Shown: positions 6,214 to 13,663 of the stretch, piece after piece
Numbering within the stretch: position 1 is the stretch's first letter
Layout: every line of letters begins with the position of its first letter
NCBI GenBank assembly: GCA_945875935.1
Contig: CAMCNE010000050.1
Location: 1 to 16,397 of the forward strand
Source: Bordetella parapertussis
GTDB taxonomy: Bacteria > Pseudomonadota > Gammaproteobacteria > Burkholderiales > Burkholderiaceae_C
Direction of reading: 5' to 3'
DNA length: 16,397 bases
Made by a program: the position numbers and the translations under genes
Notes under the pieces: generated by a model
What the model was told of the DNA's origin: nothing
The model's input: only the letters and a program-made list of their open reading frames with translations
Database searches by the model: none

Positions 6214-7594
6214 GGGCCACCTCTGGGTTGGAGTCAGGCGCGCTCGACAGCGCGGCCACCACCCGCTCCATCTTCATGAAGCGCGAGCCCTTGACCAGCA
6301 CCGACGCAGCACTCGGCGCATCGCGCAATGCGGCGAGCAGCGACTCGACGCTGTCGAAGTGGCGGCCGCTGCCATAGGCCTGGGCCGAATGCGCGCACAG
6401 CGCACCGGCCGTCCACAACATCTCGATGCCCGAGCGCTGCGCGGCCTCACCCACCTCGCGGTGAAAGGCCGGGCCCTGGTCGCCCACCTCGCCCATGTCG
6501 CCCAGCACCAGCCAGCGCGGGCCGGGCAGCGCGGCCAGCACGCCGATGGCGGCCAGCACCGAGTCGGGGTTGGCGTTGTAGCTGTCATCGATCAGCGTGA
6601 TGCGCTGTCCTGGGCGCTCGATCACCTTCGCCTGCGAGCGGCCCTTGACCGCGCTGAAGGCCTCCAGCCCGCTGGCCACCGCCGTCAGCGGCGCACCCGC
6701 GGCGATGGCGCAGGCAGCCGCAGCCGCGGCGTTCTTCACGTTGTGCAGCCCGGCCACGCGCAGCACGAAATTGCAGTGGCCCAGCGGCGTGTGCAAGTTC
6801 ACCGCCCAGTGGTCAGCGTGCCAGTCGGCCGCGGCGGTGACATCGGCTGCGGCGGGTGATCCCAGCGCGAACGTGAGCACCCGGCGCGCACCGGCCAGTT
6901 CGCGCCACAGCGGCGTGTGCGCGTCATCGGCAGGGAACACCGCCACGCCATCGGCGCCGAGTGAGGCGATGACCGCGCCGTTCTCGCGCGCCACCGCCTC
7001 GACGCTGACCATGAATTCCTGGTGCTCGCGCTGCGCGTTGTTGACCAGCGCCACCGTGGGCGCGGCCATGGCGGCGAGCTGGGCGATCTCGCCCGGGTGG
7101 TTCATGCCGAGCTCGACCACCGCCGAGCCGTGCTCGCGGCGCAGCCGCAGCAGCGTGAGCGGCACGCCGATGTGGTTGTTGAAGTTGCCTTCGGTCGAAA
7201 ACGCCGCCTCGCCGTGCCAGGCGCGCAGGATCGAGGCCACCATCTGCGTCACGGTGGTCTTGCCGTTGCTGCCGGTCACCGCGATCAGCGGCAGCGTGAA
7301 CTGGCCACGCCAGCCGGCCGCCAGCGCGCCCATCGCCTGCAGGCTGTCGGCCACCTGCAGCCCGGGCAGACCGCATTCGGCCACGCCGCGCTCGGCCAGC
7401 ACGGCGGCAGCACCGGCAGCACGCGCACCGCTCAGAAAGTCGTGGGCATCGAAACGCTCGCCGCGCAGCGCCACGAACAGGTCGCCCTCGCGCAGGCTGC
7501 GGCTGTCGGTGTGCACGCGCCGCAGCGCGGTGGCAACGTCGCCGTGCAGCTGCGCGAGCGGCAAGAAGGCCTGAGCCTGGGCCAGCGTCATCAT
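6203..7594 (-). CDS. murF: UDP-MurNAc-tripeptide--D-alanyl-D-alanine ligase MurF
   Basis: MurF joins D-Ala-D-Ala to the UDP-MurNAc tripeptide with ATP, completing the cytoplasmic precursor. The 463-residue product has TDSRSLREGDLFVAL (29-43), the P-loop AVTGSNGKTTVTQ (105-117), EGNFNNHIGVPLTLLRL (135-151), ELGMNHPGEI (161-170), HNVKNAAAAAA (284-294), LIDDSYNANPDS (334-345) and LGDMGEVGDQG (364-374). I chose ATG at 7594 because it forms ATGA with the murE stop. A GTG at 7600 and a second ATG at 7591 are also in frame and would shift the N-terminus by only one or two residues. It overlaps mraY by 11 bases. Confidence 0.97.
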   Translation of the reverse strand: MMTLAQAQAFLPLAQLHGDVATALRRVHTDSRSLREGDLFVALRGERFDAHDFLSGARAAGAAAVLAERGVAECGLPGLQVADSLQAMGALAAGWRGQFTLPLIAVTGSNGKTTVTQMVASILRAWHGEAAFSTEGNFNNHIGVPLTLLRLRREHGSAVVELGMNHPGEIAQLAAMAAPTVALVNNAQREHQEFMVSVEAVARENGAVIASLGADGVAVFPADDAHTPLWRELAGARRVLTFALGSPAAADVTAAADWHADHWAVNLHTPLGHCNFVLRVAGLHNVKNAAAAAACAIAAGAPLTAVASGLEAFSAVKGRSQAKVIERPGQRITLIDDSYNANPDSVLAAIGVLAALPGPRWLVLGDMGEVGDQGPAFHREVGEAAQRSGIEMLWTAGALCAHSAQAYGSGRHFDSVESLLAALRDAPSAASVLVKGSRFMKMERVVAALSSAPDSNPEVAHAA

Positions 7595-9108
7595 GCGCAC
7601 ACCCCTGCTGCCGCGCGCTCGGTGAGCGCCGCACGCGCTTCGTCGACGTCACTGAACGGGTGCTTCACACCGCCGATGTCTTGATCGGTCTCGTGGCCCT
7701 TGCCGGCGATCAGCACCACATCGCAGTCTTGGGCATGGCCGATGGCATAGACGATCGCTTCGCGCCTGTCCTCGATCACGGTGGGGGCGCTCATGCCAGC
7801 GGCGATGCCGGCCAGGATGACCACAGGCGACTCGTGGCGCGGGTTGTCGCTGGTGACCACCACGCGTGCGGCCAGACGCTCGGCGATGGCACCCATCAAC
7901 GGGCGTTTGTCGGCGTCGCGGTTGCCGCCACAGCCAAACACGCACCACAGCACGCCGCCGCGCGCAGCGGCCAGCGGCTGCAGCGCGAGCAGCGCCTTTT
8001 CGAGCGCGTCGGGGGTGTGGGCGTAGTCGACCAGCACCTCGGGCAAGTCCGCCGACCCCACCGATGCGAGCCGCACGCGCTGCATGCGACCAGGCACCGG
8101 CGTGAGCGAGCCGCAGGCGCGCACCACGTCGTCGAGCGACACCCCCAGCACGCGCAGCGAGGCCACCACGCCCAGCAGATTGGCCACGTTGTAGTCGCCG
8201 ATCAGGCGGGTGCGCAGCGCCACCGGCGGCAGCCCGGATTCCACCAGGGTGAAGCACAAACCGCCATCGATGTAGCTCACATCACGAGCCATCAGCCGCG
8301 CCGGCTTGCTCGACGAGCAGGTCCACACCCGCACGTCGCTGGTGGCCAGCACGCCTTGCAGCGCTTCGCCGCGCGGGTCGTCGATGTTGAGTACCGCCGC
8401 GCGCAGACCAGGCCAGGCGAACAGATCGGCCTTGGCGCGCCAGTAGGCTTCCATCGAGCCGTGGAAGTCGAGGTGGTCCTGCGTGAAGTTGGTGAACACC
8501 GCGATGTCGATGTGCGTGCCCCACAGGCGCCGCTCGGCCAGTCCGATGGACGAGGCCTCGATGGCCACGGTGCGCAGGCCTTCGCCCAGGAAGCGCTTGA
8601 ACTCGCGGTGCAGCGTCAGCGGGTCGGGGGTGGTCAGGCCGGTCGGCGTGAGCGCGCACGGCGCGTCGCCCACCGGCACCTCGCCAGCGCCCAGCGTGCC
8701 GATCACGCCGCAGCGACGGCCCAGCGCCGACAGCGCCTGCGCCACCCACCAGGTGCTCGAGGTCTTGCCGTTGGTGCCGGTGACGGCGATCACCGCGAGG
8801 CGGTCGCTCGGCGAGCCGAAGAAGGCACTGGCCAGCGGGCCGGCAGCGGCCTTGAGGCCTTGCATCACGGCGATGCGGTCGTCGTCAAAACCAAATGCGG
8901 CGGCGCCCTCGGCCTCGACCACGAAGGCGCGCGCGCCGGCCTCGAGCGCCGGGCGCACGTGCTGGCGCGCGTCGTGCGCCTGCCCCGGCCAGGCGATGAA
9001 GGCCTCATCAGGCTGCACGCAGCGGCTGTCGATGGCCAGACCGCGCACGCCGCGCTGGGTCAGCCAGGTGAGCGCGGTAGGCACCGAAGTGAGCAGCCGG
9101 GTGGTCAT
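7591..9108 (-). CDS. murE: UDP-MurNAc-L-Ala-D-Glu--meso-diaminopimelate ligase MurE
   Basis: MurE adds the third stem-peptide residue. The 505-residue product carries LAIDSRCVQPDEAFIAWPG (24-42), the P-loop VTGTNGKTSST (109-119), GLTTPDP (157-163), EASSIGLAERRLWG (184-197), NFTQDHLDFHGSMEAY (207-222), DYAHTPDALEKAL (361-373), FGCGGNRDADKRPLMG (391-406), TSDNPRHESP (419-428) and IAGKGHETDQ (467-476). The DNPR motif (421-424) marks enzymes using meso-diaminopimelate rather than lysine, so the wall should be the usual Gram-negative A1-gamma type. The start ATG at 9108 shares one base with the ftsI stop (TGATG), and the stop overlaps murF as ATGA. Confidence 0.98.
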   Translation of the reverse strand: MTTRLLTSVPTALTWLTQRGVRGLAIDSRCVQPDEAFIAWPGQAHDARQHVRPALEAGARAFVVEAEGAAAFGFDDDRIAVMQGLKAAAGPLASAFFGSPSDRLAVIAVTGTNGKTSSTWWVAQALSALGRRCGVIGTLGAGEVPVGDAPCALTPTGLTTPDPLTLHREFKRFLGEGLRTVAIEASSIGLAERRLWGTHIDIAVFTNFTQDHLDFHGSMEAYWRAKADLFAWPGLRAAVLNIDDPRGEALQGVLATSDVRVWTCSSSKPARLMARDVSYIDGGLCFTLVESGLPPVALRTRLIGDYNVANLLGVVASLRVLGVSLDDVVRACGSLTPVPGRMQRVRLASVGSADLPEVLVDYAHTPDALEKALLALQPLAAARGGVLWCVFGCGGNRDADKRPLMGAIAERLAARVVVTSDNPRHESPVVILAGIAAGMSAPTVIEDRREAIVYAIGHAQDCDVVLIAGKGHETDQDIGGVKHPFSDVDEARAALTERAAAGVCA

Positions 9109-10919
9109 CAGAAGTTCTCTTCGGCCGCGTCCAGGGGCTGCGTCTGGATCTGCGCGCGCACCTCGATGTCAGGGGCGACGTTGAGCGTGCGCAGGGTCTG
9201 CTGCACCACGTCGCTGAACACCGGTGCGGCCACGTCGCCGCCGTAGTACTTGCCGGCGGTGGGCTCATCGACCATCACCGCCACGATGATGCGCGGGTCA
9301 CTGATGGGCGACATGCCGACGAACCACGAGCGGTATTTCTTGACGCTGCCGCTGGCGTAGCCCTTGCCTTCTTGCTTGTAGGCGGTGCCCGTTTTGCCGC
9401 CCACCGAATAGCCTATGGTCTGCGCCTTGTGGGCGGTGCCGCCGGGGCTGGCCGCCAGATGCAGCATGTGACGCACCGCCTGGGCGGTCTTGGGTGAAAA
9501 CACCCGCATGCCGTCGACCCGCTTTGAATCCGGCTGCTCAGGCTGCTTGAGCAGGGTGACCGGAATCACCTCGCCGTCATGGGCAAACACGGTGTAGGCG
9601 TGCGCCAGCTGAAACAGCGACGCCGACAGGCCGTAGCCGTAGCTCATGGTGGCCTGCTCGATCGGACGCCAGGTCTTGTAGGGGCGCAGCTTGCCGCTGA
9701 CCACGCCGGGAAATTCGATCTGCGGCTTTTGGCCAAAACCGGCCTGGGTGTAGAGCTCCCACATCTCGCGCGGCTGCATCTGCATGGCGATCTTCACGGT
9801 GCCCACGTTGCTCGACTTCTGGATCACCCCGTTGACGGTGAGCTCGTCGTGCGGGTGCGCGTCGCTGATGGTGGTGCCCGTGATGTTGATGCGCGCGGTC
9901 TGGATCACGGTGTCGGGCGTGACGCGGCCGGTTTCCAGCGCCAGACCGATGACGAAAGGCTTCATCGTCGAGCCCGGCTCGAAGGTGTCGGTGAGCGCGC
10001 GGTTGCGCAGCTGCTCGCCGGTCAGGTTGCGGCGATCGGACGGCGCATAGCTCGGGTAGTTGGCCAGTGCCAGCACCTCGCCCGACTGCGCATCGAGCAC
10101 CACCACGCTGCCGGCTTTGGCCTTGTGTTCGGCCACCGCCTCGCGCAAGCGGCGATAGGCAAAGAACTGCAGCTTCGAGTCGATCGACAACTGCACGTCA
10201 CGCCCGTCCGCCGGCGGCACGCTGTCGCCGATGTTTTCGATCACCCGCCCGAGGCGGTCCTTGATGACGCGGCGGCTGCCCTTGCGGCCCACCAGGTCGG
10301 ACTGGAACGCCAGCTCGATGCCTTCCTGACCGCGGTTTTCGACGTCGGTGAAGCCCACCACATGGGCCGCGGCCTCGCCTTCGGGGTATTTGCGGCGGAA
10401 CTCGCTGGACTTGTGCAGCCCGGGCAGGCCCAGCGCCAGCGCCTCCTTGGCCACACTGTCATCGACCTGGCGGCCCAGCCAGATGAAGTTCGGGCTGTCG
10501 TCGAGGCGGTCTTCGAGCGCACGCGGCTTCATGCCCAGCAGCAAGGCCAGCTCGCGCCGCTCGGCCGGTTTGGCATCGAAGTCTTTCGGGATCACCCACA
10601 GCGAGGGCGCAGGCACGCTCGAGGCCATCAGCTCGCCGTTGCGGTCCAGGATGCGCCCACGACTGGCCGGCAGTGGCATGGTGTGGGCGTAGCGGATCTC
10701 GCCTTGCTTCAAATAGAAGTCAGCCCCAAACACCTGCACATAGGCCGCGCGGCCGAGCAGCACGCAAAAGCCCAGACCCACCAGCGCCACCAGCAGCTTG
10801 GAGCGGCCCACCGGCGTTCGCGACACCAGCACCGGGCTGTTCGAATAGTTGACGCCGCGCACGCTCGGCGGCGTGCCCTTGGGCGCGCCGGCGGCCTTGC
10901 GGCTGCCCGGCAGCTTCAA
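9108..10919 (-). CDS. ftsI: Septal peptidoglycan transpeptidase FtsI (PBP3)
   Basis: FtsI is the class B penicillin-binding protein that crosslinks septal peptidoglycan beside FtsW. The 603-residue product has a basic cytoplasmic tail, one membrane anchor at about 41-62, a pedestal domain starting near ASRGRILDRNGELMASS (85-101), and a transpeptidase domain. That domain shows all three catalytic motifs: STMK (317-320, nucleophile Ser317), SSN (369-371) and KTGT (509-512). The start is TTG at 10919. It overlaps the ftsL stop as TTGA and has GGAGGTG at 10924-10930 as ribosome site. The first in-frame ATG is at codon 81, well past the anchor, so it cannot be the real start. Confidence 0.96.
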   Translation of the reverse strand: MKLPGSRKAAGAPKGTPPSVRGVNYSNSPVLVSRTPVGRSKLLVALVGLGFCVLLGRAAYVQVFGADFYLKQGEIRYAHTMPLPASRGRILDRNGELMASSVPAPSLWVIPKDFDAKPAERRELALLLGMKPRALEDRLDDSPNFIWLGRQVDDSVAKEALALGLPGLHKSSEFRRKYPEGEAAAHVVGFTDVENRGQEGIELAFQSDLVGRKGSRRVIKDRLGRVIENIGDSVPPADGRDVQLSIDSKLQFFAYRRLREAVAEHKAKAGSVVVLDAQSGEVLALANYPSYAPSDRRNLTGEQLRNRALTDTFEPGSTMKPFVIGLALETGRVTPDTVIQTARINITGTTISDAHPHDELTVNGVIQKSSNVGTVKIAMQMQPREMWELYTQAGFGQKPQIEFPGVVSGKLRPYKTWRPIEQATMSYGYGLSASLFQLAHAYTVFAHDGEVIPVTLLKQPEQPDSKRVDGMRVFSPKTAQAVRHMLHLAASPGGTAHKAQTIGYSVGGKTGTAYKQEGKGYASGSVKKYRSWFVGMSPISDPRIIVAVMVDEPTAGKYYGGDVAAPVFSDVVQQTLRTLNVAPDIEVRAQIQTQPLDAAEENF

Positions 10920-11233
10920 CGTGCACCTCCGGCGGCCGAAGCCGCAACACCACCCGGGATGGTGCGCGCCACCGGTGCGATCACGTACTGCGTGACGGCC
11001 GGCGTGGCGCTGCGCATGCCGAGCTTTTCGCGCGCAGTCTTTTCCACCCGTGACGGCGTGGCCTGCGCCTGACGTTCGGTCTGCAGGCGGCCGAATTCGG
11101 TCTCGAGCCGGCGCTGCTGGCTTTGCTCGCGGTCAAGCTGGGCAAACAGGCGTCGCGACTCGTAGGACACGCGCACCAGATAGATGCTGCTGATCATCAG
11201 CGCCAGCAGCAGCAGCACATTGATGCGGCTCAT
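10916..11233 (-). CDS. ftsL: Cell division protein FtsL
   Basis: FtsL is a small bitopic division protein that forms a complex with FtsB and FtsQ and activates FtsW-FtsI. The 105-residue product has a very short cytoplasmic N-terminus, one membrane helix at about 5-21 (INVLLLLALMISSIYLV within it), then a periplasmic region predicted to be coiled coil (about 24-60, rich in Gln, Arg, Glu and Leu) with VEKTAREKLGM (63-73). It ends in an Ala/Gly-rich tail. Sequence conservation in this family is weak; size, topology and the place between rsmH and ftsI make the call. ATG at 11233 overlaps the rsmH stop as ATGA, and TGA overlaps the ftsI TTG. Confidence 0.93.
   Translation of the reverse strand: MSRINVLLLLALMISSIYLVRVSYESRRLFAQLDREQSQQRRLETEFGRLQTERQAQATPSRVEKTAREKLGMRSATPAVTQYVIAPVARTIPGGVAASAAGGAR
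10924..10930 (-). promoter_or_regulatory. Ribosome binding site that fixes the TTG start of ftsI
   Basis: GGAGGTG lies inside the last codons of ftsL; its GGAGG core is six bases before the TTG at 10919. With no ATG or better-placed GTG near the anchor segment, this site decides the ftsI start. Confidence 0.75.
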
Positions 11234-12234
11234 CGGCGAGCCCCTGTGTGAGGCGCGGGCACGTCGGTGCGCTCGGCCACGCGCATCACCGCCGAGCGTG
11301 CGCGCGGATTGGCGCGCAGCTCGGTCTCACCGGGCTTGACGCGGCCCAGCGCCACCAGCCGCATCGCCACCTCGGGGGCAAACGGTGCGCGGCGGTCGAA
11401 CACCGCCTTGCTTTCGCGGGCGATGAAGGTCTTGACGATGCGGTCTTCGAGCGAGTGGAAGCTGATGACCACCAGCCGGCCACCGGGGGCGAGCAGCTCG
11501 AGCGCCGCGTTCAGCCCTTGCTCGAGCTCCTCAAGCTCGGCATTGACGAAAATCCGAAGAGCTTGAAACGTGCGCGTTGCAGGGTTCTGGCCCGGCTCGC
11601 GGGTCTTGACTGCACCAGCCACGACCTCGGACAGCTCGCGTGTGGTTCGAATGGGGTTGCCGCTCTCGCGCCGAGCAACAAGCGCCTTTGCAACCTGGAG
11701 AGCAAACCGTTCTTCCCCATAGTCCCGTATCACTTCCGCAAGATGGCGCTCATCGGCGCGGGCCAGAAAATCCGCAGCACTCTCGCCACGGGTGGTGTCC
11801 ATGCGCATGTCGAGCGGGCCGTCGAAGCGAAAGCTGAAGCCGCGCTCGGGGCTGTCGATCTGCGGCGACGACACACCCAGATCGAGCAGCAGCCCGTCGA
11901 TGCGACTCACACCCAACGCCGCCAGCGTGGGCACGATCTGGCTGAAGGCGGTGTGCTGAATCGAAAAGCGCGGATCGGCCAGTTGCGCGTCGGCAGCGGC
12001 CGCAGCCACCGCCTGCGGGTCGCGGTCCAGCGCGATCAACCGACCACCCGGCGAGAGCCGCTGCAACAGCAAGCGCGAATGTCCGCCGCGGCCAAAGGTG
12101 CCGTCCACGTAGAGACCGCCGGCAGCGCGCGCCACAGCCTGGTCATCGGCCGGTGGCGGCGTGAGGTGGAGCAAGGCGTCGACCGCTTCGTCACGCAAGA
12201 CCGTGGTGTGGACGCAGGCGGCATCAAGGGTCAT
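11230..12234 (-). CDS. rsmH: 16S rRNA (cytosine(1402)-N4)-methyltransferase RsmH (MraW)
   Basis: RsmH methylates N4 of C1402 in the decoding centre of 16S rRNA using S-adenosylmethionine. The 334-residue product shows the N-terminal HTTVLRDEAVDAL (9-21), the SAM-binding YVDGTFGRGGHS (42-53) and LIALDRDP (66-73), LLLDLGVSSPQID (115-127), RGFSFRFDGPLDMRMD (131-146), NPATRTFQALRIFVNAELEEL (217-237) and VISFHSLEDRIVK (256-268). I chose ATG at 12234, ten bases after mraZ, because the family normally begins a few residues before HTTVL. An upstream ATG at 12285 would overlap mraZ by 41 bases and add an unconserved Arg/Ser-rich leader. The ribosome site is weak, so coupling to mraZ translation is likely. 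Confidence 0.96.
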   Translation of the reverse strand: MTLDAACVHTTVLRDEAVDALLHLTPPPADDQAVARAAGGLYVDGTFGRGGHSRLLLQRLSPGGRLIALDRDPQAVAAAAADAQLADPRFSIQHTAFSQIVPTLAALGVSRIDGLLLDLGVSSPQIDSPERGFSFRFDGPLDMRMDTTRGESAADFLARADERHLAEVIRDYGEERFALQVAKALVARRESGNPIRTTRELSEVVAGAVKTREPGQNPATRTFQALRIFVNAELEELEQGLNAALELLAPGGRLVVISFHSLEDRIVKTFIARESKAVFDRRAPFAPEVAMRLVALGRVKPGETELRANPRARSAVMRVAERTDVPAPHTGARR

Positions 12235-12244
12235 GTCAGTGGGC

Positions 12245-12673
12245 TCAGAACGAGAAGCCCTTGAGCGCATCGGGCATCTCGCCACGCATGATTTCGGCCT
12301 CGTGCTCGGCGTGACGCACGGCGTCCCACAGCTCGAGGTGGCTGCCCATGCCGATCAGCATCACGCTGCGATCCAGACCTGCCGACGCACGCAGTTCGGG
12401 CGCGATCAGCACCCGCGACGAAGCGTCGATGTCGACGTCCATGGCGTTGCCCAGAAACATGCGCTTCCAGCGCACCGCGTCCATCGGCAGCGCGCTGATC
12501 TTGTCGCGGAAGTCTTCCCAGGCCGGGCGCGGAAACACCATCAAGGGGCCGTCGGGGTGCTTGGTGATGGTGAGCTGGCTGACGTTCATCTCGCGCAGCA
12601 CCGCAAGATGCCTGGCAGGCACGGCCAGACGCCCCTTGCCATCCAAGGTCAACGCTGCAGGCCCCTGAAACAC
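12245..12673 (-). CDS. mraZ: Transcriptional regulator MraZ
   Basis: MraZ is a ring-forming DNA-binding protein of the AbrB-like fold that represses its own dcw promoter in E. coli. The 142-residue form begins MFQGPAALTLDGKGRLAVPA, matching the conserved family start. It has the two half-repeats DGKGRLAVP (11-19) and DASSRVLIAPELR (83-95); the second has Ser in place of the usual Gly before Arg. The C-terminus EMPDALKGFSF is typical of beta- and gammaproteobacteria. The start is not certain: GTG at 12673 fits the family length, while GTG at 12685 has the better ribosome site (GGTGGGG at 12690-12696) and would give 146 residues. There is no ATG nearby. It is the first gene of the dcw operon. 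Confidence 0.94.
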   Translation of the reverse strand: MFQGPAALTLDGKGRLAVPARHLAVLREMNVSQLTITKHPDGPLMVFPRPAWEDFRDKISALPMDAVRWKRMFLGNAMDVDIDASSRVLIAPELRASAGLDRSVMLIGMGSHLELWDAVRHAEHEAEIMRGEMPDALKGFSF

Positions 12674-12697
12674 CAGATTTGCCACAAAACCCCACCA

Positions 12698-12718
12698 AAG
12701 TGCACTTATTTGCACTTT
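12698..12718 (-). promoter_or_regulatory. Possible operator: repeated AAGTGCA with palindrome AAGTGCACTT
   Basis: AAAGTGCA (12718-12711) overlaps the predicted -10 box. TAAGTGCA (12708-12701) follows 10 bases downstream, at the expected transcription start, and is completed to the 10-base palindrome AAGTGCACTT (12707-12698). One helical turn between copies suits a protein dimer or oligomer. MraZ of E. coli binds repeated TGGGN boxes; only one TGGGG (12694-12690) is evident here, so which protein would bind is open. Confidence 0.35.
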
Positions 12719-12743
12719 AGCGCAAGAAACCCCCGACCGTCAA
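12714..12743 (-). promoter_or_regulatory. Predicted sigma70 promoter of the dcw operon
   Basis: On the minus strand TTGACG (12743-12738) and TAAAGT (12719-12714) are separated by 18 bases. This gives five of six and four of six matches to the consensus. Transcription would begin near 12707, leaving a leader of about 20-35 bases before mraZ. The surrounding region is markedly AT-richer than the genes. Confidence 0.6.
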
Positions 12744-13004
12744 CGCCAAAGCAAAGAAAAATTCAATGAAATCAAGTACTTAGCGCCGATATCGAAGGTG
12801 GGTCTGGAAATGAAAAATCGTTAAAAAACAAGCGCTTGGGGGGTAATCTGAAAGTGATGTGTGAAGAATCGGCCGCACACGCGCTTACACAGCGGCCGCC
12901 GGCCCGGCGTTTTCACGCGGCCAGAAAAAAGCCCCGCTGGCGCAGGCCAGCGGGGCGCTTCGATGGCGGCGCGCCCGGCGCCGCTCAGGTGCGCGAAAGC
13001 GGCT
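12716..13004. other. Intergenic region between the NnrU-family gene and mraZ
   Basis: These 289 bases hold the terminator (12925-12956) and the dcw promoter (12714-12743). The stretch 12740-12860 is clearly AT-richer than the neighbouring genes and includes a 10-base palindrome CAAGCGCTTG (12829-12838). I see no coding frame with family features and no known RNA gene here. Confidence 0.6.
12925..12956 (-). terminator. Rho-independent terminator after the NnrU-family gene
   Basis: On the minus strand GCCCCGCTGGC (12956-12946) pairs perfectly with GCCAGCGGGGC (12941-12931) around a four-base loop and is followed at once by TTTTTT (12930-12925). It sits 48 bases past the stop of the NnrU-family gene and before the dcw promoter, so it insulates the dcw operon from upstream transcription. 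Confidence 0.92.
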
Positions 13005-13574
13005 TCAGCGCGGCGACACGCCGATCAGCCACTGGTGCACGCCGAGCAGGAAGGCGGCGTAGGTGGCCAGACCGCCGACGATGGCGATCGCATCGTTGTA
13101 GCGGCCGGCAGGCGCACGCGGCGTGGCGCGGGGGGGCCGACGCTTGAGCGAGATGCGATCGACCACCGCCCAGACCAGAAACGAGCCGAACAGCACGGTG
13201 GAAGCCACGCTGCCGTTGGCCAGCAGGTGGGCCAGCGCCCAGAACTTGACGGCGGCCAGCATGGGGTGCTTGGTGACGCTCGAAATGCGCCCGGGCAGGT
13301 AGGTTGCGAACAGCAGCGGGAACACCGGCACCATCAGCAGCCACGCGATGTGGCGAAAGAAAGGCGGCAGCGAGTACAGCTGCATCGGCGGCACGTTGGC
13401 GGTTGCCCAGCCGTATTCGATGAGCAGGTAGCCGACCACCGACACGCCGCCATAGATCAGTTTCCAGACTTGTTCGCCACGCGCGGCCACCTGCGCATCA
13501 CGCCAGCCCGGCGCCACGATAGACACGGAGTGCATGCCCAGAAGAATCACGAGGCCCAGGATCAGCATCAGCAT
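13005..13574 (-). CDS. NnrU-family integral membrane protein
   Basis: The 189-residue product fits the NnrU family, named after a protein needed for nitric oxide metabolism in Rhodobacter. The exact activity of most members is unknown. Visible are an N-terminal membrane segment LILGLVILLGMHSVSIVAPG (4-23) with the family HSVxIVAPGWRD stretch, further segments at about 40-55, 75-92 and 124-138, the conserved KHPMLAAVKFWALAHLLANG (102-121), and a last segment near 165-184. Start ATG is at 13574, with GGAAAG upstream; a TTG 18 bases earlier is unlikely. It is a separate unit from the dcw genes, closed by the terminator at 12925-12956. Nothing nearby suggests denitrification, so I assign the family only. 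Confidence 0.85.
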   Translation of the reverse strand: MLMLILGLVILLGMHSVSIVAPGWRDAQVAARGEQVWKLIYGGVSVVGYLLIEYGWATANVPPMQLYSLPPFFRHIAWLLMVPVFPLLFATYLPGRISSVTKHPMLAAVKFWALAHLLANGSVASTVLFGSFLVWAVVDRISLKRRPPRATPRAPAGRYNDAIAIVGGLATYAAFLLGVHQWLIGVSPR

Positions 13575-13663
13575 GGCGGCACTTTCCAGCAAGGAACAAA
13601 GGCCGCCAGTCTATGCGGGCCGTGCGACGCGCTGCCAGACTCGCCGGCTGCGCGCTGCGAGGC

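Noticed and set aside
12235..12285. Upstream start of rsmH at 12285
   Set aside because: It would overlap mraZ by 41 bases and add an unconserved Arg/Ser-rich leader; the family N-terminus fits ATG at 12234.
12821..12840. Terminator at palindrome CAAGCGCTTG followed by TTTTTT on the minus strand
   Set aside because: The palindrome has no room for a loop; only three or four base pairs could form. It is at most a protein-binding site.
13593..13663. Promoter of the NnrU-family gene (CATAGACT as a -10 box)
   Set aside because: No convincing -35 box lies 16-18 bases upstream, so I cannot support it.
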